Assembly: GCF_009724685.1 (NCBI RefSeq)
Contig: NZ_WMEF01000001.1
Location: forward strand, 434,001-498,000
Origin: Lysinibacillus cavernae
GTDB lineage: Bacteria > Bacillota > Bacilli > Bacillales_A > Planococcaceae
DNA length: 64,000 nucleotides
Direction of reading: 5' to 3'
Shown here: piece by piece, positions 45,834 to 54,856 of the stretch
Position numbering within the stretch: the first letter of the stretch is position 1
Layout of the letters: each line of letters starts with the position of its first letter
Notes under the pieces: model-generated
The model's input: only the letters and a program-made list of their open reading frames with translations
Told to the model about the DNA's origin: nothing
The model's database searches: none
Made by a program: the position numbers and the translations under genes

Positions 45834-46612
45834 CATACGCAAAAATAGAAAGATTTGAATTTATATTAAAACAATTGGATGTAGAAGGAAAAATTATTGT
45901 TGCTAATATTGCTGATGCTCTGCAAGTGGCACCAGAAACAATCCGCCGAGATTTTGATGAATTAGAGCAACAACATTTACTAACAAGAGTTCATGGTGGG
46001 GCTATTAACTATACGAACGTTCGCAACGAGCCTGTTTTTTTGCGCAAGCTACAAATGCAAAAAGAGGCAAAGCGTCAAATTGCTCGTATCGCTGCAAAAC
46101 GTATTTGTGATGGAGACACCATTGCAGTTGATACAGGTACCACAACGGTTCATATAGCAGACTTTTTACTAGCTGTCGATGATATAACGGTTGTGACGAA
46201 CTCTATTGCAGCAGCGATTCAGTTTAATTTAGCCATCGAAGAAAGACGCATGACAGGCAAGGTAATATTACTAGGAGGTACCGCGAATCCAAAACAATCT
46301 TCTGTCGCAGGCGCCATGACTTTAGAAATGCTAGATAATATGAATTTTGATAAAGCATTTTTATCTTGTGGTGGCATTAGTGAGGGCATTGTTTATGATT
46401 ACGATTTGGATGAATCTCTTATTTCGAAGAAGATGCTAAAGCATAGTAAAGTGAGTTATTTATTAGCCGATGCATCCAAAATAAATGGGAAATCGTTTTT
46501 TCAAATCTGTCATCTTGACGAATGTACAGAAATTCTTTGTGAAAGCACTTGTCCATTAGAATGGCAGACTTATGAGGAAAAATGGCAGGTATGTAATGGA
46601 GGGAAGAGCTAA
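45830..46612 (+). CDS. DeoR-family transcriptional regulator of the importer operon
   Basis: The 260-residue regulator has an N-terminal winged helix (VEGKIIVANIADALQVAPET, then TIRRDFDELEQQHLLTRVHGG) and a C-terminal DeoRC sensor domain (GDTIAVDTGTTTVHIADFL, VTNSIAAA, LLGGTANPKQSSVAG). DeoRC domains bind phosphorylated sugars or related organic phosphates, which agrees with the phosphoesterases in the operon. ATG 45830 overlaps the ATPase stop; the frame continues upstream inside the ATPase gene. Its target is probably the operon promoter ahead of 41218. Confidence 0.9.
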   Translation: MTYAKIERFEFILKQLDVEGKIIVANIADALQVAPETIRRDFDELEQQHLLTRVHGGAINYTNVRNEPVFLRKLQMQKEAKRQIARIAAKRICDGDTIAVDTGTTTVHIADFLLAVDDITVVTNSIAAAIQFNLAIEERRMTGKVILLGGTANPKQSSVAGAMTLEMLDNMNFDKAFLSCGGISEGIVYDYDLDESLISKKMLKHSKVSYLLADASKINGKSFFQICHLDECTEILCESTCPLEWQTYEEKWQVCNGGKS

Positions 46613-47622
46613 TGACAATTGATTATCATGTACATTTAGAAGAAGGACCTTATTCATTTCGCTGGCTGGAGCGGACATCACAGGCACTTGAGTTTTTTCA
46701 TCAGAATGATGCTACAGAAAAAGGTTCAAAAGAACAAATGACACGTCAGTTACAGCGGCTAGCAAATCGAGTGCAAAGTGGCTGTTATAGTGAAGAATGG
46801 TTGGATTTATATCTTGAACAGGCAAAGCAACTTGGATTGCGTGAGGTAGGCATTGTTGATCATTTATATCGTTTTAAGGAAACAAGAGCCTATTTCGAGC
46901 GCTTTATGAAGTTAGATGATAGTGAAATCGGTCAGATACAACGCTATTGGCTGGATCGTGTTATGACAGAAAATATAGATGTTTTTGTGTCTACGATCCA
47001 GCAGGCGAAGGAAAAATGGCATCAACATGGTATTGCCTTGAGGCTCGGTATCGAGGCAGATTATTTTAGCGGTGGGGAGGAGGAACTATCCTTTTTATTA
47101 GCTGACTACCCATGGGATTATGTTATCGGTTCTGTCCATTTTGTTGATGGCTGGGGCTTTGATAATCCACAAACACAACACCTTTTTGAGCAAATGGACC
47201 AGCCAGCTTTACAACAAAGCTATGAGCAATTTTTTAAGGTTGTTGAGACAATGATTCTTTCCAATATGTTTGATTTTGTTGCCCATTTAGACAACTTTAA
47301 AGTATTTAATTATCAGGTAGAGGATCAGGCTTTTCTTGAAGCTTGGTATAAACGTATAGCACAGGCACTGACATCAACACAAACTGCCACTGAAATTAAC
47401 GCTGGGCTACATTATCGTTACCCTGTAAAGGAAATGTGCCCTGGACCCCGTTTTTTACAAACATTACTTGCACATGGAGTCGCTTTTACAGTATCCTCAG
47501 ATGCCCATTTTCCTGATGATTTAGGTAAATACACCTTTGCCAATACAGAACTGCTAAAGCGTCATAGTATTCAATCCATTGTCGCCTTTGAACAGCGAGT
47601 CAAAAAATTTATAGAATTATAG
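46612..47622 (+). CDS. PHP-domain phosphoesterase (histidinol-phosphatase-like)
   Basis: The 336-residue enzyme is of the PHP superfamily with metal ligands spread as usual: DYHVHLEEG, GIVDHLY, RLGIEADYF, YVIGSVHFVDGWGFD, VAHLDNFK and VSSDAHFPDDLG. Relatives include HisK histidinol phosphatase and cyclic-phosphate hydrolases. No his genes are nearby, so histidine synthesis is unlikely. As the last gene of the operon (TAATG overlap with the regulator) it may remove phosphate from the product of the phosphodiesterase. Start ATG 46612 has GGAGGG upstream. Confidence 0.86.
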   Translation: MTIDYHVHLEEGPYSFRWLERTSQALEFFHQNDATEKGSKEQMTRQLQRLANRVQSGCYSEEWLDLYLEQAKQLGLREVGIVDHLYRFKETRAYFERFMKLDDSEIGQIQRYWLDRVMTENIDVFVSTIQQAKEKWHQHGIALRLGIEADYFSGGEEELSFLLADYPWDYVIGSVHFVDGWGFDNPQTQHLFEQMDQPALQQSYEQFFKVVETMILSNMFDFVAHLDNFKVFNYQVEDQAFLEAWYKRIAQALTSTQTATEINAGLHYRYPVKEMCPGPRFLQTLLAHGVAFTVSSDAHFPDDLGKYTFANTELLKRHSIQSIVAFEQRVKKFIEL

Positions 47623-47630
47623 TTATAGAA

Positions 47631-47663
47631 AAAAGGCACTAATGTTTCATTGTAGTGCCTTTT
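47631..47663 (+). terminator. Intrinsic terminator closing the importer operon
   Basis: AAAAGGCACTA pairs with TAGTGCCTTTT over an 11-base loop, nine bases after the PHP gene stop. Confidence 0.88.
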
Positions 47664-47929
47664 ATCGTGTTACATAAGTACAAGTTAGCTTGCATACACA
47701 TGATTAAATTCAATTCGTTTCATTGTTAATAAATAGTAGGGGATCTTTGTGAATCATTTAGCAAAATGTATATCTTCTCAGTCTACACCTTCCCGCTGAA
47801 GTAGTCGGAACGGAAATCAATCTAGTTTTGCCAAATAGCCATACTTTTGATTTAAGACCTTGATTTCATCTACAGTTTTCTAACAATATGAAATGATTAA
47901 ATTCATTTTAAAATGTGAGGCGAGTCAAC
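47664..47929 (+). other. Intergenic region before the ATP-grasp ligase gene
   Basis: No gene seen. Bases near 47788-47822 (CCCGCTGAAGTAGTCGG, then AACGGAAATCAA) resemble, in reverse orientation, one end of a degenerate repeat common between genes of Bacillus relatives; this is from memory and weak. The remainder is AT-rich without a clear promoter. Confidence 0.3.
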
Positions 47930-49186
47930 TTGACGTTAAAAAATGAACAACCTATTTTACCTATTATTATACAATCGGGTCAGCATGCTTACGGAGTAGC
48001 TCGCTCTTTTTATGAGGCGTATCGTATAAAAAGCCTTGTCATTGAGCCGGCTATAAAAGTGAGAACTATTCGCTCACTCTTTTTGAGCGGTACGCAAGGG
48101 ATTGCCACACAAAATAGTGGCATTCTGGATTTTCAATATGTAGAGCATTTAAATGAACCTGCCTATTTTGTACAAGCTTTAATCGGAGTTGCCATGCAGT
48201 TCCAACATCAAAAATTGATTTTGTTAGTTTGTGACTGCTACTATGCGGAGCTTATTATTGAAAATAAAGAGGTGCTTGAAAAGTATTTTATTTTACCTTA
48301 TATCGATCAGGTTTTACTAAAGAAGGTTCAAACGAAGGAAAAATTTTATCAGCTTTGTGATATGTATCAGTTAAAATATCCTAAGACGATGATCTTAACA
48401 AAGGAACATCAAGCAACCAGTGAACTCCCATTCCAGTTTCCCATCATCATTAAACCTTCCAATGCAGTGACGTATACGAGCTGTTCATTTCCTGAGAAGA
48501 AAAAAATATTTTTAGTTAATGATGCCAACGAGATGCAGCATATCGTGCGTTGTATTTATCGGTCTAGCTATCAAGATGCTTTAATTCTTCAAGAATTTAT
48601 CCCTGGTGATGATTCTTATATTCGGGTACTAGATGTTTATGTGGGAAGGGATAACAAAGTAAAATTGATGTGTGTAAGCAACAAATTGCTTGAAGATCCA
48701 TCCCCGCAAAACAAAGGTATTTCTTTAGCTGTTATGACTGATTACGATGAACAGCTAATGGATTCAATACGGTATTTATTAGAGGATATTGGCTATACAG
48801 GCTTTGCCAATTTCGATATGAAGTATGATGTCCGGGATGGGGAATATAAGCTATTTGAAATGAATTTGCGATCAGGTGCTTCTAGCTACTATGTGACAGC
48901 AAGTGGTCATAATCTAATGCAATATATGGTGGATGATTATTTATTCCATGTCAATCATGAACGAACGTATGTCCAGACTAAGCATTTATGGACACTACTC
49001 CCTTCAAAAACTTTATATAAATACATGCAGAATGAAAAATTAAAAATAGAAGCAAAGCGTTTAATTAGAGAGGGCCGATACACCAATGCATTATTTTATA
49101 AAGAAGATATGAATATAAAGCGTTGGATGAAGCTGAAATTATATAATTGGTACTTACATGTTAAGTATAGGAAATATTTTAATTAA
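47930..49186 (+). CDS. ATP-grasp carboxylate-amine ligase, candidate D-aspartate ligase (Aslfm-like)
   Basis: The 418-residue ATP-grasp enzyme opens LPIIIQSGQHAYGVARSF, much like the PILLGSDMNVYGMARSF start recalled for Enterococcus faecium Aslfm, which adds D-Asp to the Lys side chain of the peptidoglycan precursor. Other shared features: LVCDCYYAELI, YIDQVLLKKVQTKEKFY, the ATP-binding FPIIIKPSNAV and LILQEFIPGDD, and the metal-binding FEMNLRSGASSYYV. Lysinibacillus peptidoglycan is known to carry L-Lys-D-Asp, which supports this role, but other ATP-grasp functions remain possible. TTG 47930 has AGGCG eight bases before; GTG 47915 is the alternative. No racemase gene is adjacent. Confidence 0.72.
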   Translation: MTLKNEQPILPIIIQSGQHAYGVARSFYEAYRIKSLVIEPAIKVRTIRSLFLSGTQGIATQNSGILDFQYVEHLNEPAYFVQALIGVAMQFQHQKLILLVCDCYYAELIIENKEVLEKYFILPYIDQVLLKKVQTKEKFYQLCDMYQLKYPKTMILTKEHQATSELPFQFPIIIKPSNAVTYTSCSFPEKKKIFLVNDANEMQHIVRCIYRSSYQDALILQEFIPGDDSYIRVLDVYVGRDNKVKLMCVSNKLLEDPSPQNKGISLAVMTDYDEQLMDSIRYLLEDIGYTGFANFDMKYDVRDGEYKLFEMNLRSGASSYYVTASGHNLMQYMVDDYLFHVNHERTYVQTKHLWTLLPSKTLYKYMQNEKLKIEAKRLIREGRYTNALFYKEDMNIKRWMKLKLYNWYLHVKYRKYFN

Positions 49187-49377
49187 AATGACGAATAACC
49201 GCAATTAGAAGGATAGTACGCCAAAACTGATGGATAACTACTTTCATTAACATGTAATTAAGTCGAAACCACGACATTTGAAGCGCAAACCTTGTAGGAA
49301 GTATCAACTATTCAGTATAATAATAAAATGGGAATTCAAGTGCATGGATTTCGTTTGAAAGGAGTTACCTGATTGCG

Positions 49378-50922
49378 ATGAATGAGGAACAACGCTTAGC
49401 TAATCAACAGGTCAATCAACCAAAAAAAGAAGACAAGCCTGAAAAGGATTATAGTAAATATTTTGAGAAGGTTTTTACGGCACCTTCCTTAAAAGATGCT
49501 AAAAAACGTGGCAAAGAAGATGTGAAGTATCATAAGGATTTTAGCATTGCAGAAGAGTTCGCAGGAATGGGCAAAGATCGCACCTTCTATATTCGTACTT
49601 ATGGCTGCCAAATGAATGAACATGACACAGAAGTGATGGCTGGGATTTTTATGCAGCTTGGTTATACACCAACAGAAGTGATAGAAGAGGCTGACGTTGT
49701 CTTACTGAATACATGTGCCATTCGTGAAAATGCAGAAAATAAGGTATTTGGAGAACTTGGTTTCCTGCTGAAATATAAACGAAAAAACCCTGAGATGCTT
49801 ATCGGGGTTTGTGGCTGTATGTCGCAAGAGGAATCGGTTGTCAATAAAATTTTAAGAAGCTATCCACATGTAGATATGGTATTTGGAACACATAATATTC
49901 ACCGTTTGCCAAACATTCTTAAAGAAGCCTACATGTCTAAGGAAATGGTCATTGAAGTTTGGTCTAAAGAAGGCGATGTCATTGAAAATCTGCCGAAAAA
50001 ACGGCTTGGTGCCATTAAGGCTTGGGTTAATATTATGTATGGTTGCGATAAATTCTGTACGTATTGTATCGTTCCATATACACGTGGTAAAGAACGTAGT
50101 AGACGTCCAGAAGAAATCATAGCAGAAGTTCGTGAGCTAGCTGCTGCAGGCTATAAAGAAATTATGCTGCTCGGTCAAAATGTCAACGCTTACGGGAAAG
50201 ATTTTGAAGATAGCAACTATCGTCTTGGCGATTTAATGGATGAATTAAGAAAGATTGATATTCCACGTATCCGCTTTACAACGAGTCATCCGCGTGATTT
50301 CGACGATCATTTAATCGAAGTACTTGCAAAACGTGGAAACTTAGTGGAGCATATTCATTTACCAGTACAATCTGGCTCTAATGATGTCCTGAAAATTATG
50401 GCTCGTAAATATACACGTGAGCATTTCCTTGCATTAGTAGATAAAATCAAAGCCGCAATTCCTGAGGTGACGTTAACAACAGATATTATCGTTGGCTATC
50501 CGAATGAAACTGAGGAGCAGTTTGAGGAAACATTGTCCTTATACCGTGAAGTTGGTTTTGAGGCAGCGTTTACGTATATTTATTCTCCACGTGAAGGAAC
50601 ACCAGCTGCGAAAATGGTCGACAACGTACCTGAAGAAGTGAAAAAAGAGCGTCTTCAACGTTTAAATGAAGTGGTGGGTGAATACTCACGCAAAGCATTA
50701 GAGCGCTTAAATGGTGAGGTTGTCGAAGTATTAGTTGAGGGTACAAGTAAAAGACGCGACGATGTGCTAGCTGGCTATACGCGTAAAAATCGTCTGGTTA
50801 ACTTTAAAGCACCAGCAGAAGTAATTGGTCAATTAGTAAAAGTTAAAATTATAGAGACTACATCTTATTCACTTACTGGTGAATTTGTGGAAGTCGTAAA
50901 AAATGAAAAGGTGGAAGCATAA
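49378..50922 (+). CDS. miaB: tRNA-2-methylthio-N6-dimethylallyladenosine synthase
   Basis: Radical-SAM methylthiotransferase that modifies A37 of tRNAs reading UNN codons. The 514 residues carry the long Bacillus N-terminal extension (DYSKYF), the UPF0004 domain with three Cys ([30 protein letters not shown]), the radical-[18 protein letters not shown] and a C-terminal TRAM domain. The ATG lies 13 bases past AAAGGAG, a rather long gap. Its stop touches the ymcA ATG directly. Its substrate is made by miaA, found later in this window. Confidence 0.97.
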   Translation: MNEEQRLANQQVNQPKKEDKPEKDYSKYFEKVFTAPSLKDAKKRGKEDVKYHKDFSIAEEFAGMGKDRTFYIRTYGCQMNEHDTEVMAGIFMQLGYTPTEVIEEADVVLLNTCAIRENAENKVFGELGFLLKYKRKNPEMLIGVCGCMSQEESVVNKILRSYPHVDMVFGTHNIHRLPNILKEAYMSKEMVIEVWSKEGDVIENLPKKRLGAIKAWVNIMYGCDKFCTYCIVPYTRGKERSRRPEEIIAEVRELAAAGYKEIMLLGQNVNAYGKDFEDSNYRLGDLMDELRKIDIPRIRFTTSHPRDFDDHLIEVLAKRGNLVEHIHLPVQSGSNDVLKIMARKYTREHFLALVDKIKAAIPEVTLTTDIIVGYPNETEEQFEETLSLYREVGFEAAFTYIYSPREGTPAAKMVDNVPEEVKKERLQRLNEVVGEYSRKALERLNGEVVEVLVEGTSKRRDDVLAGYTRKNRLVNFKAPAEVIGQLVKVKIIETTSYSLTGEFVEVVKNEKVEA

Positions 50923-51360
50923 ATGACACAAGTCTTATATACAAAAGAAGATTTAATTAAAAAATCACATGAAATTGCACATATGATTGCGAATACGCCA
51001 GAGGTAGAATTTTTCAAAAAGGCAGAAGCACAAATTAATGAAAATCAACAAGTTCGTGAACGAATTGCAAGTCTAAAAAGCTTACAAAAACAAGCAGTTA
51101 ATTTCCAGCACCTAGGGAAAGAAAAAGCATTAAAAATGATCGAAGATAAAATTGCTAAAATCGAAGAAGAAATTAATGACATTCCAGTTGTTCAACAATT
51201 CAAAGAATCACAAGGTGATGTGAATGATTTATTGCAATTAGTATCAAATACAATTGCTAATAATGTAACAAATGAAATTGTCCGCTCAACAGGTGGCGAT
51301 TTACTTCGTGGTGAAACAGGTTCGTACGTAGAAAATACTCAGCCTGGTAGCTGCTCTTAA
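50923..51360 (+). CDS. ymcA: RicA/YmcA, subunit of the RNase Y-associated Y-complex
   Basis: The 145-residue helical protein of the YlbF/YmcA family; with YlbF and YaaT it forms a complex that guides RNase Y maturation of operon mRNAs and affects competence, biofilm and sporulation. The family helices (EVEFFKKAEAQINENQQVRE, then VVQQFKESQGDVNDLLQLV) are clear, and a Cys lies near the end (QPGSCS). It follows miaB without any gap, as in B. subtilis. Confidence 0.94.
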   Translation: MTQVLYTKEDLIKKSHEIAHMIANTPEVEFFKKAEAQINENQQVRERIASLKSLQKQAVNFQHLGKEKALKMIEDKIAKIEEEINDIPVVQQFKESQGDVNDLLQLVSNTIANNVTNEIVRSTGGDLLRGETGSYVENTQPGSCS

Positions 51361-51375
51361 AAGATTATAGAAATT

Positions 51376-51406
51376 AAAGCTCGAATGCTGTCATTCGAGC
51401 TTTTTT
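51376..51406 (+). terminator. Intrinsic terminator after ymcA
   Basis: AAGCTCGAATG pairs perfectly with CATTCGAGCTT around a four-base loop, then six T. Confidence 0.93.
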
Positions 51407-51557
51407 ATGTTTCCTTCTATTGAAGCATTTCAACGCTATAGCAGACATCTCACTATAAAAGTTCTGAACGATACATTTCATTCTCTAAAAATATATGTTC
51501 ACCCAATGGGCGCCACCTGCATATGATGGAGTGAAAAGAGTCGAAGGAGGAATTGCG

Positions 51558-52148
51558 CTGAAACGTTTACGACAAATCGTGACGAAAGCAGTAGTTGCCA
51601 AAGGGAAGAAGAGAACGGAAGAACATGTAACATTATCACCAACAAATAAACCGACAAGTATTTTAGGATGCTGGGTAATCAATCATACTTGCTCTGCAAA
51701 AAGAGTCGGGAAATTTGTAGAAGTAACTGGGAAGTTTGATGTCAATGTGTGGTATGCCTATAGTAATCATTCGAAGACAGCTGTGTTTTCCGAAACGGTT
51801 CACTATAAAGACAAAGTGAAGCTTCACTATCGAGAAGGTGAAATTAGCGTTGGTGATGATGTTCGTGTACGTGTGATACAAGAACCAAATTGTATTGAAG
51901 CAATCATCTCTCCATGTGGTACGAAATTTGAAATTGTAGTAGAACGTGAAGTGGTTGTTGAAGTAATGGGTGAAACAACAATTTGTATTAGTGTACATCC
52001 ACTAGACTATGAAGAAGATTGGAGCTTAAATGATGAGAGTTCTTCATCATCGTCATCGAGCTCTAGTTCAAGCTCATCTTCAAGTGCTGATGGAGAAAGC
52101 AGGTATGTGTTAGAGTCCTCATCGTTTCCTGATGAACGACCAAGATAG
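51558..52148 (+). CDS. cotE: Spore coat morphogenetic protein CotE, apparent CTG start and poly-Ser tail
   Basis: Outer-coat assembly protein made in the mother cell. The 196 residues align with CotE: RQIVTKAVVAKGKK, PTSILGCWVINH, VDINVWY-like FDVNVWYAYSNHSKT, and QEPNCIEAIISPCGTKF. No ATG, GTG or TTG lies at the expected place. CTG 51558 sits seven bases after a perfect AAGGAGG and gives the family N-terminus. GTG 51531 and the upstream ATG 51495 lack a good site. The C-terminus, acidic in B. subtilis CotE, here has 16 serines in a row written with mixed Ser codons, then a short charged end. A sigma-E-like -10 (GATACATT, 51470-51477) is possible but weak. Confidence 0.88.
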   Translation: MKRLRQIVTKAVVAKGKKRTEEHVTLSPTNKPTSILGCWVINHTCSAKRVGKFVEVTGKFDVNVWYAYSNHSKTAVFSETVHYKDKVKLHYREGEISVGDDVRVRVIQEPNCIEAIISPCGTKFEIVVEREVVVEVMGETTICISVHPLDYEEDWSLNDESSSSSSSSSSSSSSSSADGESRYVLESSSFPDERPR

Positions 52149-52163
52149 TAAACATCATTTTTT

Positions 52164-52227
52164 GATACATGCGAAATGCTAGCATCTTAAAAAAGGTGAA
52201 TGAAGCGTTTCGCATGTATCTTTTGTT
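52164..52227 (+). terminator. Long-loop terminator between cotE and mutS
   Basis: GATACATGCGAAA and TTTCGCATGTATC pair perfectly over 13 bases around a 31-base loop, then TTTTGTT. The loop is larger than usual and contains the palindrome TGCTAGCA. A TATAAT at 52227-52232 directly follows and might serve mutS. Confidence 0.75.
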
Positions 52228-52270
52228 ATAATAAAAATATCTATTAGGTAAGAGCGAGGTAAATAGTTAT

Positions 52271-54841
52271 ATGACAACATATACACCAATGATGCAACAG
52301 TATCTACAGGTAAAGGAAGATTACAAAGATGCCTTTTTATTTTTTAGATTAGGTGACTTTTACGAAATGTTTTTTGAGGACGCAATTAATGCCTCACAAA
52401 TTTTAGAGATTACATTAACGAGCCGTGATGCAGGCGCAAAAGAACGGATACCAATGTGTGGTGTGCCTCATCATTCGGCTAAAAATTATATTGAAACACT
52501 TGTGCAAAAAGGCTATAAAGTGGCGATATGTGAACAAACAGAGGATCCGAAGCAAGCAAAAGGTGTAGTCAAGCGTGAAGTGGTTCAGCTCATCACACCA
52601 GGAACAATTATGGAAGGTAAGGCACTTGAAGGTAAATCCAACCATTTTATTGGCGCAGCAGAGCAATTGGATGATGAAACATTTGGTTATGCTTATTTAG
52701 ACTTATCGACAGGTGAAGCAGTGGCTTCTTCTATTGAAGGCGATGGTAAAGCTCTTTTAATGCAAATGCAGGCTTATGGTATTCGTGAGCTTATTGTTAC
52801 GGATAGTTTGCAGCTACTGTTAGCAGAACATGCTGTCAATGCAGGTATTGTGCTTTCAGTTGAAGCTGATGAAATGGCTATGGACAAAGTAGCAAACTAT
52901 TTAGAGGCTGTACCGCAACCATTACAAATTCCATGTCTTCGGTTGTTAGCTTATATCAATCAAACACAAATGCGTTCTTTATCACATATTCAAGCATTTA
53001 CGTTTAATGAAATAAACAATTATTTACGCATTGATTCTAGCTCTAAGCGAAATTTAGAACTTATTCAATCGATTCGTGGCGGCGATCAAAAGGGGACACT
53101 TTTATGGCTACTAGATGATACCGTGACAGCGATGGGTGGGCGTAAATTAAAACAATGGCTACATCAGCCGCTTGCTACACGTCTGGCTATTGAAGCTAGA
53201 TTGGCAATTGTGACAGATTTATTGGAAGCCTATTTTGTGCGAACAGAGCTACAAGCATCGTTAAAACAAGTATATGATTTAGAGCGTTTGGCTGGTCGTG
53301 TTGCTTTTGGTAATGTGGGTGGACGTGATTTAGCACAATTGCGTGATTCACTACGTCAGGTGCCGGCTATTCAGCAACAGTTAATGGATACTGATAAAGA
53401 AACACTTCAGCAACTAGGTGCAGGACTTGATACATGTACAGATGTTGAGGTTCTCTTAGCAAAAGCGATAACAGATAATCCACCTATTACCATTAAAGAG
53501 GGAGACGTCATCCGCGATGGCTACAATGAACGATTAGATGAGCTTCGCTACGCCGCTCGTAATGGTAAAGATTGGATTGCTCAACTCGAACAAGAAGAGC
53601 GTATGAAAACAGGCATTAAAAATTTAAAAATTGGCTATAATCGCATTTTTGGTTACTATATTGAAATTACAAAATCGAATATTCATTTAGCGGATTTAAC
53701 ACGCTATGAACGCAAACAAACGCTTGCTAATGCAGAGCGCTATATTACACAGGAACTAAAAGAAAAAGAAGCGTTAATTTTAAATGCTGAGGAAGAAAGT
53801 TTAACATTAGAGTACAACCTGTTTGTGGAAATTCGAGATACATTAAAGGCGTTTATTCCACGTGTACAAGCGTTGGCAGCAAGTATTAGTGAGTTAGATG
53901 TTTTACTAAGCTTTGCAAGTGTTTCAGAAAAATATCGTTTTACAAAGCCAGAATTCCATGGTGGACGTGCCCTCGAAATTATTGAGGGACGACATCCCGT
54001 TGTTGAAAAAATGCTGAATAAGCAAATGTATGTGCCAAATGATTGTGTCTTAGAGGAAAAGAACAATATGATGCTCATTACAGGGCCGAATATGTCTGGT
54101 AAAAGTACGTATATGCGCCAAGTTGCATTAATTGTGGTTATGGCACAAATGGGTTGCTATGTACCTGCTGAAAAGGCGAAATTGCCGATTACAGATCAGA
54201 TTTTCACTCGGATTGGTGCAGCGGATGATTTAGCCGCAGGACAATCCACATTTATGGTAGAGATGCTTGAATCGCAACATGCCATTATGCATGCAACGAA
54301 AAATAGCTTAATGCTATTTGATGAAATAGGGCGTGGAACATCGACTTATGATGGCATGAGTCTTGCACAGTCTATGATGGAATATATTCATGACAAAATT
54401 GGAGCAAATACGTTGTTTTCTACGCACTATCATGAATTAACAGCACTTGAAAAGGATTTGCCACGATTACAAAATGTGCATGTATCAGCCACTGAAAAAA
54501 ATGGCATGGTCGTGTTCTTGCATAAGGTAAAAAAAGGAGCTGCTGATAAATCCTATGGTATTCATGTGGCACAGCTTGCGCAATTACCAGAAGAAATTTT
54601 AGCAAGAGCCCGTGTTTTATTGGAGAACTTTGAAGCAGGGAAAGAAGTAGTTGCCGAAACACAGGAAATAGCTGAGCAACCAGTACAGATGTCCTTATTT
54701 ACAGAGGAAGAGCCTATTTCGCCAGCGGAGGCAGAGGTCCTAAAAAAATTAGAGAAAGTGAATATTTTAGGGGCTTCACCAATGCAGGCAATGAATATTT
54801 TATATGAGCTACAGCAAGAGTTAATCAACGCTAAAAAGTAA
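52271..54841 (+). CDS. mutS: DNA mismatch repair protein MutS
   Basis: Mismatch-sensing ATPase clamp. The 856 residues include the mismatch-binding FYE at residues 30-32 (LGDFYEMFF), the connector and lever domains, Walker A GPNMSGKS at 605-612, LMLFDEIGRGTSTYDG (Walker B) and STHYHELTALE. The C-terminal end carries a beta-clamp-type QMSLF motif (VQMSLFTEEE). It is followed by mutL after 15 bases. The cotE-mutS-mutL order equals B. subtilis. Confidence 0.98.
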   Translation: MTTYTPMMQQYLQVKEDYKDAFLFFRLGDFYEMFFEDAINASQILEITLTSRDAGAKERIPMCGVPHHSAKNYIETLVQKGYKVAICEQTEDPKQAKGVVKREVVQLITPGTIMEGKALEGKSNHFIGAAEQLDDETFGYAYLDLSTGEAVASSIEGDGKALLMQMQAYGIRELIVTDSLQLLLAEHAVNAGIVLSVEADEMAMDKVANYLEAVPQPLQIPCLRLLAYINQTQMRSLSHIQAFTFNEINNYLRIDSSSKRNLELIQSIRGGDQKGTLLWLLDDTVTAMGGRKLKQWLHQPLATRLAIEARLAIVTDLLEAYFVRTELQASLKQVYDLERLAGRVAFGNVGGRDLAQLRDSLRQVPAIQQQLMDTDKETLQQLGAGLDTCTDVEVLLAKAITDNPPITIKEGDVIRDGYNERLDELRYAARNGKDWIAQLEQEERMKTGIKNLKIGYNRIFGYYIEITKSNIHLADLTRYERKQTLANAERYITQELKEKEALILNAEEESLTLEYNLFVEIRDTLKAFIPRVQALAASISELDVLLSFASVSEKYRFTKPEFHGGRALEIIEGRHPVVEKMLNKQMYVPNDCVLEEKNNMMLITGPNMSGKSTYMRQVALIVVMAQMGCYVPAEKAKLPITDQIFTRIGAADDLAAGQSTFMVEMLESQHAIMHATKNSLMLFDEIGRGTSTYDGMSLAQSMMEYIHDKIGANTLFSTHYHELTALEKDLPRLQNVHVSATEKNGMVVFLHKVKKGAADKSYGIHVAQLAQLPEEILARARVLLENFEAGKEVVAETQEIAEQPVQMSLFTEEEPISPAEAEVLKKLEKVNILGASPMQAMNILYELQQELINAKK

Positions 54842-54856
54842 AGGAGTGATACGTTA

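Noticed and set aside
49378-49380. A TTG start for miaB at 49373
   Set aside because: It is out of frame and meets a stop after one further codon.
51663-51998. 111-codon minus-strand frame inside cotE rich in Asn, Thr and Phe
   Set aside because: Composition is that of an antisense shadow; cotE on the + strand is clearly recognised.
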